Part shown: positions 1 through 7,001 of the stretch, in pieces | Layout of the letters: every line of letters starts with the position of its first letter | Numbering within the stretch: the first letter of the stretch is position 1 | From: Candidatus Uhrbacteria bacterium | GTDB taxonomy: Bacteria; Patescibacteriota; Patescibacteriia; UBA9934 | Assembly (NCBI GenBank): GCA_003518105.1 | Contig: DOZH01000009.1 | Coordinates: forward strand, 33,569 to 45,600 | DNA: 12,032 nt | Direction of reading: 5' to 3' | Translations under genes and position numbers: made by a program | The notes under the pieces: model-generated | Databases searched by the model: none | Told to the model about the DNA's origin: nothing | The model's input: the letters and a program-made list of their open reading frames with translations, nothing else

Positions 1-233
1 ATCCCACTCGTCTTCGTTGACTTCGGCTCAGTGAAAGACGTACGAGCCCATAAAGGCCAAGTAGCGAGGGGCTGACTAAGTCCTTTAGTCGGGTGACGCG
101 GAGGGAGGCCCCTGGGCGGCGCGCAGCGTCTAGCGAGCACCGAACGGGGTCCGCAGTCGGCAGGACCCGACGGATTACTGTCCCCGAGCCTTGGCCTGAA
201 TCACCGAGTTGCGAGCATATCGTTAATAAAAGG
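1..233. repeat. Structured intergenic element A (cut by the window edge)
   Basis: This gene-free stretch lies beyond the stop of the RskA-like gene and is clearly richer in G+C than the coding regions. It holds three perfect hairpins: a 6-bp stem at 9-14/35-40 around a 20-base loop, a 6-bp stem GACTAA/TTAGTC at 74-79/85-90 with a 5-base loop, and a 6-bp stem GGGTCC/GGACCC at 147-152/163-168. It shares blocks with the other spacers: 185-198 equals 2234-2247 in element B, 132-147 matches 2117-2132 in B at 15 of 16 positions, and 1-15 is the reverse complement of 6258-6272 in element C. No tRNA, RNase P, SRP or tmRNA signature is visible. The reading frames crossing it look non-coding. It may be a repeat or an RNA; its function is unknown. 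Confidence 0.55.
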
Positions 234-818
234 TTATTTCGCAAAAGTCCCCTGCAACTGCTGATTACTCGACGGCGCGGTATTCCCGTCCCTAGCTTCT
301 CGCGTAACCAATATTTTGTCGAATTCCCCCAAATCAATCCTGGCCAGCGCGTCCGTCACACTCCACACCAAGCCCCAAGCCCCATCTTCGCGCGGATACA
401 AATCTCCGAGCGAAAAGAAATCCGTTAAGCCTGGTTTTATATACCAAGCCTCATATGCCTCGGTAGTATTATCAATGGCTGGTAATTGCGCCAACATTGT
501 CAAAGTGAATACTCCAGCCACATGGGCTTTAGTAACCGTTGCAGTTGACGAGCCACCACCAATAGGCGTGAGTTGAATAGTCTGCGGAACGTCTACCACC
601 AAAGCATTATCCTCACTCGCTGCAGCAGCCGTGGCAATAGCTGGCAGATCGTCGGTCTTAAACTGTTTTTCCTTACCCTCACTCCTAAACCATCGTACCA
701 ACAACACAAACGCTCCAACCACTACCACCAGCAACACAAAAATCTTCAACGCTCCGCCAATTTTTGACGGTCCATGCTGTCGACGTCGACCCTGTGAGGA
801 GCGGTAGATGTGGTTCAT
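234..818 (-). CDS. Membrane-anchored protein with RskA-like (anti-sigma-K C-terminal type) domain
   Basis: This 194-residue protein begins with a basic segment (about residues 6-19, rich in R, K and Q). One hydrophobic helix follows at about 24-41, so the C-terminal part should lie outside the membrane. Residues about 65-194 resemble the extracytoplasmic domain of RskA-type anti-sigma factors: a central AYEAWYIKPG stretch, a G-rich middle, and a late VTREARDG...P...L.GTF motif like the VT.E..GGS.P.G found there. The short N-terminal part has no zinc-finger anti-sigma domain, and no sigma-factor gene is nearby, so a true anti-sigma role is doubtful. Its ATG overlaps the malic enzyme stop by 4 bases (815-818, ATGA), which suggests translational coupling. 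The family call comes from pattern memory and is moderate; anti-sigma function is not claimed. Confidence 0.7.
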   Translation of the reverse strand: MNHIYRSSQGRRRQHGPSKIGGALKIFVLLVVVVGAFVLLVRWFRSEGKEKQFKTDDLPAIATAAAASEDNALVVDVPQTIQLTPIGGGSSTATVTKAHVAGVFTLTMLAQLPAIDNTTEAYEAWYIKPGLTDFFSLGDLYPREDGAWGLVWSVTDALARIDLGEFDKILVTREARDGNTAPSSNQQLQGTFAK

Positions 819-1954
819 AGCTTGGTGATAGCCGCCGCCACAAACGGTGCTGGATTAATCTCCGTAATCGCTGGCACAATCTTCTCGGCCGTCGGCACCT
901 CCACCAAATCCGCAATCGCTTTACTGGCCGCAATTCGCATGGCATCCGTCAACGTCTTCACCCGACTGTCGAGCAAGCCACGGAACAAACCAGGAAACAC
1001 CAGCACGTTATTAATCTGATTCGGAAAATCTGATCGACCAGTCGCAATCACCTCAGCACCACCCTTCTTAGCCTCCTCTGGCGTAATTTCTGGCTCTGGA
1101 TTGGCCAAGGCAAAGATGATTGCACGTGGCTTCATCGTCCGCACCATTTCCGCCGTTACCAAGCCTGGCTTACTGACGCCGATGAACACGTCGCTATCTT
1201 TCATCGCCTCGACGAGTGTGCCTGTCACGTTCGTTGGATTGATTATCGCCGCAAATTCATCTTTATCACTATTCATGCCCTCACGACCAACCGCGATGAT
1301 TCCTTTGGAATCAAGTACAACCATGTGTTTAGCCCCAGCCGCCAACAATAATTTCGTAATCGCGAGTCCGGCAGCCCCTGCTCCATTCACTACAATCTTC
1401 ACCTCTTCAATCTTTTTCTCTACCACTTTGAGCGCATTCCACAAACCAGCCAAAGTGATGATAGCTGTAGCATGCTGGTCGTCATGCATAACCGGAATAT
1501 CGAGCATGGCGGACAACCGGCGTTCCACCTCAAAACAGGCCGGCGCTGCAATATCTTCCAAGTGAATGCCACCAAACGTTGGCGCGATCATCCTTATTGC
1601 TTCCACAATCTCGTCCACGTTCTGGCTAGCAAGCACAATTGGTATCGCGTCGACATTAGCATATTTCTTATACAACACAGACTTCCCTTCCATCACAGGC
1701 AAGCCCGCCAACGGGCCAATATTGCCCAAGCCAAGAATCGCCGAGCCGTCACTCACCACCACCACTGAATTACCCTTCATCGTCAGTTCCCAAGCCAAGC
1801 TCGGATCTTTAGCAATCTGTCGACAAGGCTCGGCAATACCTGGCGTGTAAGCCACGGACAAGTCATCCTTGGTCTCGAGCGGCATCTTACTCGCCGTCGT
1901 GTAAACACCATGATTTTTCCTGTACGCCGCTAATGATGTTTCGTAGTAGTTCAT
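815..1954 (-). CDS. Malic enzyme, short bacterial NAD(P)-dependent type
   Basis: The enzyme oxidatively decarboxylates L-malate to pyruvate and CO2 while reducing NAD(P)+, in the cytoplasm. At 379 residues it has the usual length of the short bacterial form and no phosphotransacetylase tail. Visible motifs are SVAYTPGIAEPC at 33-44 with the catalytic tyrosine Y36, VVSDGSAILGLGNIGP at 66-81, the probable catalytic lysine K91 in EGKSVLY, HLEDIAAPACFE at 131-142 (metal ligands E133 and D134), MHDDQHATA at 156-164 (third ligand D158), a Rossmann GAGAAG at 191-196, and FALANPEPEI further on. An acidic D214 at the end of the second Rossmann strand fits NAD rather than NADP, but that is a guess. The start follows a heptamer repeat array with no Shine-Dalgarno sequence. 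The gene overlaps the downstream RskA-like gene by 4 bases. Confidence 0.95.
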   Translation of the reverse strand: MNYYETSLAAYRKNHGVYTTASKMPLETKDDLSVAYTPGIAEPCRQIAKDPSLAWELTMKGNSVVVVSDGSAILGLGNIGPLAGLPVMEGKSVLYKKYANVDAIPIVLASQNVDEIVEAIRMIAPTFGGIHLEDIAAPACFEVERRLSAMLDIPVMHDDQHATAIITLAGLWNALKVVEKKIEEVKIVVNGAGAAGLAITKLLLAAGAKHMVVLDSKGIIAVGREGMNSDKDEFAAIINPTNVTGTLVEAMKDSDVFIGVSKPGLVTAEMVRTMKPRAIIFALANPEPEITPEEAKKGGAEVIATGRSDFPNQINNVLVFPGLFRGLLDSRVKTLTDAMRIAASKAIADLVEVPTAEKIVPAITEINPAPFVAAAITKL

Positions 1955-1967
1955 AGGTATTTCGTTA

Positions 1968-2002
1968 TAGTTGGTAGCCGGTAGTTAGTAGTTGGTAGCT
2001 TG
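1968..2002. repeat. Five tandem heptamers (TAGYYNG type) before the malic enzyme start
   Basis: On the plus strand five consecutive 7-mers run TAGTTGG, TAGCCGG, TAGTTAG, TAGTTGG, TAGCTTG. The first and fourth are identical, and an 11-base word (TAGTTGGTAGC) recurs exactly at 1968-1978 and 1989-1999, 21 bases apart. The array ends 13 bases before the malic enzyme ATG (read on the minus strand), so it lies in the leader or promoter zone of that gene. It may be a slippage-prone short repeat or a set of binding sites on a 21-bp helical period. Nothing in the sequence decides between these. Confidence 0.8.
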
Positions 2003-2125
2003 CCTCGTTATGAGCCAGAGTCTTGTAGGAGCGAGCGACTGTCGTGTCTCCTGTGACGACGCGATGGCCGACCCGAGAAATGCTTGACTGTATCTTTGAG
2101 CCTCCGCCGAAGGCGAAGCGAGCAG

Positions 2126-2171
2126 CGAACGGTCGAGAGCAAGGGTGTAAACCCGCGCGGCAGACCGTTCG
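2126..2171. other. Hairpin with 9-bp stem capped by a GNRA-type tetraloop in element B
   Basis: CGAACGGTC at 2126-2134 pairs perfectly with GACCGTTCG at 2163-2171. Inside, GGGT at 2143-2146 pairs with ACCC at 2151-2154 around the loop GTAA, which fits the stable GNRA tetraloop pattern when read as plus-strand RNA. A further GC/GC pairing (2139-2140 with 2155-2156) sits across an AA bulge. The arrangement (long stem, internal loop, short stem, tetraloop) looks like RNA rather than a simple DNA palindrome. The tetraloop rule applies only to the plus-strand transcript, which is antisense to the genes here. Transcription has not been shown. Confidence 0.55.
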
Positions 2172-2270
2172 GCAAGCGAGCACCTGGGCTGAGGCCTTGA
2201 GCTAGGAACAGGAGATGCGGCGGTTGCGAGCGACGAGCCTTGGCCTGTAAGAGCCGAAGCGACATTTCTA

Positions 2271-4427
2271 TTATAACTCATTTAAGTCTCTTAGAAAGGA
2301 CCCTGGCATTGGCCTGTTAATAGCCTCGCCGACTGGGTCGAGCACAATCGTCGGTTCGTCCCAATCGTCAACGCCTCCGCGAGCCACTGCTACTTTAGAT
2401 TGCCTCCCACCTCCACCGCCACCATAACCGCTATTATTAGCCCAGTCTCCGCCATAGCGCAATTTAATTTCTTCGTACTGGCTCTTCGGAATCTCACTTA
2501 GGAAGATCGATGGCTGACGTAACTCGATATGTTCATAGCCTGCCGTAATCGGGTAAGTCAGGAACAATTTTTGCCTAGCCCTCGTCGACGCCACATAGAA
2601 CAAACGACGTTCTTCCTCCAAACCTCCTTCTTCATCCATGGCCCGTCCGCTCGGAAAACCGCCTTCGGAAAGATTGATGATAAACACCGTCTCCCATTCT
2701 AAACCTTTTGCTTGGTGAATTGTCGACAAAATGACGCTGTCTTCTTCGCTCTCACGCTTCGGTTTGCTTGGATCGTCCACCCTCGCGCCAAAGTCCGCCG
2801 TCAAACTGACAGCATCCAGGAACGCCGATAAATCATCGTACTGTTCCGCAAAGGCCGCCAACTGCTCTACGTCGTCTAACCGTTCCTGCCAGTTAGGATA
2901 CTCATTCTCCAAGTACGCATGATAATCGTCACTCCCCGCAAAAGCCCGCAACATATCGGCAATACTCGGCCGTGCCGCCAACATAGCCGTCATAATTCTC
3001 TGCGTACCAGCCCAACCTTGCTGCGCCTTAGCTCCCGTCGTCGGCGTCGACTTCACCGCCTCATCAATATCGCTTAATCTGGCCACCGTACTCCCAATCT
3101 TATTCGCCGTCGTCAAACCTAGTCCCGGCTGCAACATCAACGCGCGATTCCAGGCCATCACGTCTTTTACATTCTGCATCACCCGCAAATGCGCCAATGC
3201 ATCCTTAACGTGAGCTCGTTCAAAAAACTTCATGCCGCCACGATATTCGTACGGTATGCCCCGCTTCATCAACTCAAATTCTACCTGCTGCGAGTGATAA
3301 GCCGCCCGGAACAACACCGCCATACTGCCATAACTCGCCCCCTGGTTGAGCAGTGTCGTCATCTGCTCCACCACAAACTGGGCCTCCTGGCTGGCGGAAT
3401 TAGCTGGCACCATGTACGGCAAGTCACCATCACCCACAGCCGCCACCAACTCCTTAGCAAACTGATTATCATTATTAGCAATCACACTATTCGCCACCGC
3501 CAAAATCTGCGGCGTCGACCTGTAGTTCGTTACCAACCTAAACATCTTGGCGTCATTATAGCGCCTAGGGAAATCGAGGATATTGCGAATCTCCGCCGCC
3601 CGGAATGAGTAAATGCTCTGCGCGTCGTCGCCAACCGCCAATACATTATTATGAATAGACGACAAAGCATGCACAATGTCGGCCTGAATAACGTTCGTGT
3701 CCTGAAACTCGTCCACTAAAATATAAGCAAACTGATTAGCTAATTTTTCCTTAATATGTGGCTGCTCCGTCAACAAACGCAACAAAATAGTCAACAAGTC
3801 ATCAAAGTCCATAGCTTGCTGTTCCTGCTTTTGCTGCTCGTACAAATCGCTCACTCTTTGTATATCCGCTACCTGCGGCAAAAAGTGTGGGTGCTTGCGT
3901 TCCAACACCATCTGCATCGTAATCGCCGCATTCCGCCTATACGAAATAATACTCTTCAAAACCGACGCGCCGGGGAAACGCTTCGCCGCACTATCAATCT
4001 TCAACTGCTTTACGCACAACTTAATCAAGTCATTCGCGTCCTCCTCATCCAAAATCGAAAAGTTTGAACCATAACCAATATGACTGCCGTACATACGCAG
4101 AATCCTATTGGCAATCGAATGGAACGTACCAGCCCACAAGCCATGTGGATAAACACCAAGTAACGACTCAACTCGACCGACCATTTCGCGCGCTGCCTTG
4201 TTAGTAAACGTCAATAACAAAATCCTCTCAGGGGGAATCCCATGATCAAGCAACCAAGCTACCCGATACGTAATGACGCGTGTCTTGCCGCTACCAGCCC
4301 CTGCTAACACCAACGCCGCGCCGTCACCCTCCATCACTGCCGGCCGTTGCTCGTCGTTCAATTCATTCTGATAATCAATCTGTCTCGTGCCAAAGCCACC
4401 GCTACCCTGCAAGACAAATTCTTTCAT
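2271..4427 (-). CDS. UvrD/PcrA/Rep-family superfamily 1A DNA helicase
   Basis: This is an ATP-driven 3'-to-5' DNA helicase of the UvrD/PcrA type, acting in nucleotide excision repair, mismatch repair or replication-fork rescue. The protein has 718 residues, the usual size. The helicase motifs are complete: Q motif LNDEQ at 23-27, Walker A AGAGSGKT at 42-49, Ia TFTNKAA at 73-79, Ib GTFHS at 100-104, Walker B VDEFQDTN at 238-245, III GDDAQSIYSFR from 266, IV NYRST, V STIHQAKGLEW from 568, and VI around VASTRAR near 612-618. Walker B reads DEFQ, a common alternative to DEYQ. The C-terminal end carries a poly-glycine linker near 668-674 and a short tail. The gene starts 2 bases after the mltG stop with no visible Shine-Dalgarno sequence, so it probably relies on coupling. 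The motifs do not separate UvrD, PcrA and Rep, so no symbol is given. Confidence 0.96.
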   Translation of the reverse strand: MKEFVLQGSGGFGTRQIDYQNELNDEQRPAVMEGDGAALVLAGAGSGKTRVITYRVAWLLDHGIPPERILLLTFTNKAAREMVGRVESLLGVYPHGLWAGTFHSIANRILRMYGSHIGYGSNFSILDEEDANDLIKLCVKQLKIDSAAKRFPGASVLKSIISYRRNAAITMQMVLERKHPHFLPQVADIQRVSDLYEQQKQEQQAMDFDDLLTILLRLLTEQPHIKEKLANQFAYILVDEFQDTNVIQADIVHALSSIHNNVLAVGDDAQSIYSFRAAEIRNILDFPRRYNDAKMFRLVTNYRSTPQILAVANSVIANNDNQFAKELVAAVGDGDLPYMVPANSASQEAQFVVEQMTTLLNQGASYGSMAVLFRAAYHSQQVEFELMKRGIPYEYRGGMKFFERAHVKDALAHLRVMQNVKDVMAWNRALMLQPGLGLTTANKIGSTVARLSDIDEAVKSTPTTGAKAQQGWAGTQRIMTAMLAARPSIADMLRAFAGSDDYHAYLENEYPNWQERLDDVEQLAAFAEQYDDLSAFLDAVSLTADFGARVDDPSKPKRESEEDSVILSTIHQAKGLEWETVFIINLSEGGFPSGRAMDEEGGLEEERRLFYVASTRARQKLFLTYPITAGYEHIELRQPSIFLSEIPKSQYEEIKLRYGGDWANNSGYGGGGGGRQSKVAVARGGVDDWDEPTIVLDPVGEAINRPMPGSFLRDLNEL

Positions 4428-4429
4428 AA

Positions 4430-5461
4430 CTATTTCAGATATTTCAGCTTGTTAGCCACATGTTCGTCGTGCGTTACCGCATAATAGATGTCACCATCAG
4501 CATCAGTTAAGAAGTAAAAATAATCGTTATCGCTCGGGTTGGCCACGGCGGCCAGCGCATTCAAACCCGGATTACTAATAGGGCCAGGTGGCAAACCTGG
4601 GTACATATACGTGTTATACGGCGAATCAATCTTCAAGTCGTCAAACGACACGCTAGGACTATCACCACCGGTCACATAATTAACTGTGCTGTCAGCCTGC
4701 AGTGCCATGCCAATCTCCAATCGCTTCAAGAAAATATCCGCCACATTCGCCATCGTCGTCGGCGTCCGCACCTCTTTCTCCAATATCGACGCTAACGTCA
4801 ATGCCTCATGCAAACTCTTAAACGGCTTGTCGGCGCCAACTTGCTTAGCTAAACCAACTGTTTGCACTTTTCCCTCCATGGTATCCAGCATTTTTTTAAC
4901 AATATCCAACGCTGTCGCCTGGGCATCAAAGCGGTAAGTATCGGGGAAAAGATACCCCTCGAAGTCAACGCCATCTGGCTTCCCTGCTTCGGCGATAAAG
5001 GCTGTGGATTCTAATGGCGAAAACTGTCCTGTTGCCTTGGCCCAATCTTCTGTGGAGATATTTGGAAACGAGGCCGTAATTCGTTCTCCCATTTGTTTAA
5101 TCGTAAAACCCTCAGGCAAAGTAATGGTCGTCTCCACCGCCGAGCCGTTTCTTAGAGCCTTAACGATAGAGGCGTAGCTTGACCCTTCGGTAATTCGGTA
5201 AGAACCAACATCAATCTTCTGCTGGCCAGCAAAAAGTTTTAAATACACCTTAAACCAAAATGGTTTAACGAGACTCGTATTGGATAATTCAGGGACAATA
5301 TCATACAAGGCATCGCCAGGCGCAACATCAATCGTATAAATATTCGCCTCACGCAAATCACGATCATTCCAAAAACGACCAGCCTGCTTAAGCACCACGG
5401 ACAAAAAAATTATTACCGCTAAAATTATCGCTACACCACCAATTACCAGCTTATTCGCCAT
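4430..5461 (-). CDS. mltG: Endolytic peptidoglycan transglycosylase MltG
   Basis: MltG (YceG) is a membrane-bound lytic transglycosylase that cuts nascent glycan strands within the chain and so releases them from synthesis. The frame opens 6 bases upstream with TTG (5467), but an ATG at 5461 gives MANKLVIGG, the preferred start; residues below are counted from the TTG. One membrane helix spans about 8-26 and places the rest outside the membrane. A LysM-like part lies at about 45-107. The catalytic part contains EGYLFPDTY at 170-178, LASILEKE at 225-232 with the likely catalytic glutamate E230, and YNTYMYPGLPPGPISNPG at 284-301. The length (343 residues) is normal. The start overlaps the nucleotidyltransferase stop by 11 bases, and uvrD-type translation begins 2 bases after the stop. 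Confidence 0.95.
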   Translation of the reverse strand: MANKLVIGGVAIILAVIIFLSVVLKQAGRFWNDRDLREANIYTIDVAPGDALYDIVPELSNTSLVKPFWFKVYLKLFAGQQKIDVGSYRITEGSSYASIVKALRNGSAVETTITLPEGFTIKQMGERITASFPNISTEDWAKATGQFSPLESTAFIAEAGKPDGVDFEGYLFPDTYRFDAQATALDIVKKMLDTMEGKVQTVGLAKQVGADKPFKSLHEALTLASILEKEVRTPTTMANVADIFLKRLEIGMALQADSTVNYVTGGDSPSVSFDDLKIDSPYNTYMYPGLPPGPISNPGLNALAAVANPSDNDYFYFLTDADGDIYYAVTHDEHVANKLKYLK

Positions 5462-6215
5462 AGCCAAAATTATAAGTTGGATTATTCTTCAAGAAATCTT
5501 CAACTCTCGCCAACCTCTCATGTGTCCCCGAGTCAAACCACGGTTCAGTCGCGTGGTAAAAACCAACAGTCTCACTCGATGCCGCCAGCTTGGGCCAAAT
5601 ATGCGCCTCATTTGAAATAGGCAAAATATCGTCAACGTAATCTTTTACCTTCGGCGTCATTATATACCAACCAGAATTAATGAAGCCGGTCGTCTTATCA
5701 GCAAGTTCTTCCTGTGTTTTTAGTCTATCCACCCACGCCTCAAGTATAGTCTTGGTCGACGTCGGCCGCAAAATCTCGTAATTCATGATCGCTTCACTTG
5801 GCAACTCAATAGCGGACAGCGTAGCAATGCTCTTCTCCGCCAAGTGTCGCGCCATGAACTTCTCAATATCGATCCAAAAAATATTGTCGGCATTCAACAC
5901 CAAGAAGTTTTCATCCAGTTCATCCCAATCAACCAACTTACTCCAACCACCAGTGCCCATCGGCTCCGGCTCTCGTAAATAGGAAATCTGGAGTCCATAC
6001 TTCTCACCCGTGCCCAATGCCTGTTCAATCAGGTGTCCCAAATGCGCCGTTGCAATCGCCACTCGCGTAATTCCCGCTTTTTTCAGGTGCTGCAAAATAT
6101 GTAGAATCATCGGCACCCCACCCACAGCCACCAACGGCTTAGGCAAAAAATCAGTCAACGGCGCCAAGCGCGTGCCCTTCCCTCCCGCTAAAATTACCGC
6201 TTGTATTTTCGCCAT
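5451..6215 (-). CDS. Sugar-phosphate nucleotidyltransferase (GT-A fold)
   Basis: Enzymes of this family join a nucleoside triphosphate to a sugar 1-phosphate, giving an NDP-sugar and pyrophosphate. The 254-residue protein opens with the signature AVILAGGKGTRLAPLT and then LPKPLVAVGG (residues 6-33), which bind the nucleotide. Next come EPMGTGG near 84-90 and VLNADN at 106-111, where D110 is the likely metal-binding aspartate (usually N-G-D). NSGWYIM and WFDSGTHE follow later, the latter typical of mannose/glucose-1-phosphate transferases. There is no left-handed beta-helix tail, so it is not a bifunctional GlmU-type protein. The start is supported by AAGGAA on the minus strand at 6221-6226, six or so bases before the ATG, one of the few clear ribosome sites here. 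Substrate (glucose, mannose, or N-acetylmuramate as in MurU) cannot be told from motifs. The neighbouring mltG would fit an envelope role. Confidence 0.9.
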   Translation of the reverse strand: MAKIQAVILAGGKGTRLAPLTDFLPKPLVAVGGVPMILHILQHLKKAGITRVAIATAHLGHLIEQALGTGEKYGLQISYLREPEPMGTGGWSKLVDWDELDENFLVLNADNIFWIDIEKFMARHLAEKSIATLSAIELPSEAIMNYEILRPTSTKTILEAWVDRLKTQEELADKTTGFINSGWYIMTPKVKDYVDDILPISNEAHIWPKLAASSETVGFYHATEPWFDSGTHERLARVEDFLKNNPTYNFGYGE

Positions 6216-6220
6216 AATAA

Positions 6221-6226
6221 TTCCTT
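6221..6226 (-). promoter_or_regulatory. Shine-Dalgarno sequence of the nucleotidyltransferase
   Basis: The minus strand reads AAGGAA five bases before the ATG at 6215. Most other genes in the window lack such a site, so this one fixes the start and suggests fresh initiation after element C. A perfect 7-bp hairpin (ACTCTGC/GCAGAGT, 6235-6257) stands just upstream. Confidence 0.65.
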
Positions 6227-6482
6227 AACACCGAACTCTGCGAGCCCGTAGCAGAGTGAAGACGAGTGGGATGTCTCTTTCGTCGACCGAGCCACCGCCA
6301 AGCGCAGCGCAGGCGAGACGACTGGCCGACGTGTCGACAGCTAGGGTGAGGTATTTCGTTATCGAACCCGTGCGATAGACCGTCGGGTAAAGGAGGACGA
6401 CTCCCCGAGGCCTGCCCGGCTTTGCCGGGTCTCGCGCTCTGCTGGACCCTTACTTTATCAAGCATTCACCCTCACCGCAACC
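6227..6482. repeat. Structured intergenic element C
   Basis: This spacer lies between the PAP2 phosphatase stop and the nucleotidyltransferase ribosome site. It contains a perfect 7-bp hairpin at 6235-6241/6251-6257; a long imperfect hairpin between two GTCGAC palindromes (6282-6287 and 6333-6338) with an inner CGCC/GGCG pair at 6296-6299/6312-6315; a TATCG/CGATA stem near 6361-6378; and a perfect 6-bp CCCGGC/GCCGGG stem with a TTT loop at 6415-6429. It shares 14 bases (6349-6362) with element B in the same orientation and 15 bases (6258-6272) with the left end of the window in inverted orientation. I see no clear sigma-70-type promoter in it, although a separate transcript for the downstream operon would be expected to start here. 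No credible coding frame crosses it. Confidence 0.6.
6415..6429. other. Strong GC hairpin in element C
   Basis: CCCGGC at 6415-6420 pairs perfectly with GCCGGG at 6424-6429 around a TTT loop. It lies about 55 bases past the PAP2 stop, where a terminator would be expected. Neither side is followed by a T-tract, so a classical intrinsic terminator is not supported. It may still pause or stabilise a transcript end. Confidence 0.45.
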
Positions 6483-6992
6483 CTACAAAAACAAAACAAA
6501 AACACCCGCTAAAACCGTGCCAAGCAATGAGCCAGCAATCACGTCAGATGGATAATGCACACCCACGATGATTCGCGATAATGCAATCATAATTGCCAAC
6601 GCAAAACTAACTATTAAAACTACAGGCGCTAAACCAAGCGAAGTCGGCAACACTGCAAACGCCAAAGCTGACAACAACACCGCACAAGCAAAACTAGCGG
6701 AAGCGTGCGCCGACGGAAATGAGTACGTATGAATCCACAACTTAAAACCATGCGGTAAGGCATTTGGTCGTGGTCGTCTAATCACTATCTGGACAAGCAA
6801 CGTAGCTACGTAACAAGCAGCTGCTGGCAGCAGCAAATGAGCCAACCAATTACTCACAGAAACTAAAGCCAAGCTCGCGAACACCGCAATCACATAAATA
6901 TACATGGCATACCTCGCCAACCAATTCCACACCCTCGGTGCCTTACCCAAATGTCGTCGTAAATAAATAGCAACGGTCTGATCAAACTTCAT
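6483..6992 (-). CDS. PAP2-family membrane phosphatase
   Basis: PAP2 integral-membrane phosphatases remove phosphate from lipid substrates such as undecaprenyl pyrophosphate or phosphatidylglycerol phosphate. The 169-residue protein has about five hydrophobic segments (near 30-46, 50-70, 98-115, 120-138 and 152-169). The three active-site motifs are recognisable: IRRPRP at 71-76, PSAH at 93-96 (usual form PSGH) with the phosphate-handling histidine H96, and SRIIVGVHYPSD at 139-150 with nucleophile H146 and D150. The lysine that normally opens motif 1 (KX6RP) is a glutamine, Q68. It starts 9 bases after the gpmI stop, so it is probably the last gene of the mraZ-to-PAP2 operon. A role in recycling the peptidoglycan lipid carrier is plausible from its neighbours but not shown. 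No Shine-Dalgarno sequence is visible. Confidence 0.9.
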   Translation of the reverse strand: MKFDQTVAIYLRRHLGKAPRVWNWLARYAMYIYVIAVFASLALVSVSNWLAHLLLPAAACYVATLLVQIVIRRPRPNALPHGFKLWIHTYSFPSAHASASFACAVLLSALAFAVLPTSLGLAPVVLIVSFALAIMIALSRIIVGVHYPSDVIAGSLLGTVLAGVFVLFL

Positions 6993-7001
6993 AATCGATA
7001 A

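Larger units (their letters stand above)
1955..2270 (+). repeat. Structured intergenic element B, partner of element D
   Basis: This spacer separates the uvrD-type stop from the malic enzyme start. It holds two blocks shared with element D in inverted orientation: a left block at 2056-2089 (34 of 34 identical to the reverse complement of 11999-12032) and a right block at 2184-2233 (49 of 50 against 11907-11956). The 94-base centre between them is unrelated to D. Three further blocks match other spacers: 1955-1968 equals 6349-6362 in C, 2234-2247 equals 185-198 in A, and 2117-2132 nearly equals 132-147 in A. Hairpins lie at 2041-2060 (GTCGT/ACGAC) and 2126-2171. The strand given is the orientation in which the left block comes first; no transcription direction is implied. 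Open frames crossing it are low-complexity and lack any protein family signature. Confidence 0.8.

Noticed and set aside
1..15. Possible 3' end of a tRNA (word ATCCCAC as in a T-arm)
   Set aside because: No CCA, no complementary acceptor half and no anticodon arm around it or around its inverted copy in element C.
93..428. Plus-strand open frame of 111 codons
   Set aside because: It starts in element A and runs antisense through the end of the RskA-like gene. It has no family signature and is best explained by the G+C-rich spacer.
1968..2002. CRISPR array
   Set aside because: The repeats are 7 bases long and directly tandem, with no unique spacers and no cas genes.
1965..2281. Overlapping minus-strand open frames of 72-98 codons in element B
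   Set aside because: Several frames are open at once, the products are low-complexity and rich in R, S, L and A, and they cover repeat blocks shared with other spacers. No ribosome site or domain supports them.
6415..6429. Intrinsic terminator after the PAP2 gene
   Set aside because: The hairpin is strong but lacks a T-tract on either strand, so it is listed only as a hairpin.
6151..6465. Minus-strand frame of 104 codons in element C
   Set aside because: It overlaps the well-supported nucleotidyltransferase start in another frame and follows hairpin DNA; no family resemblance.
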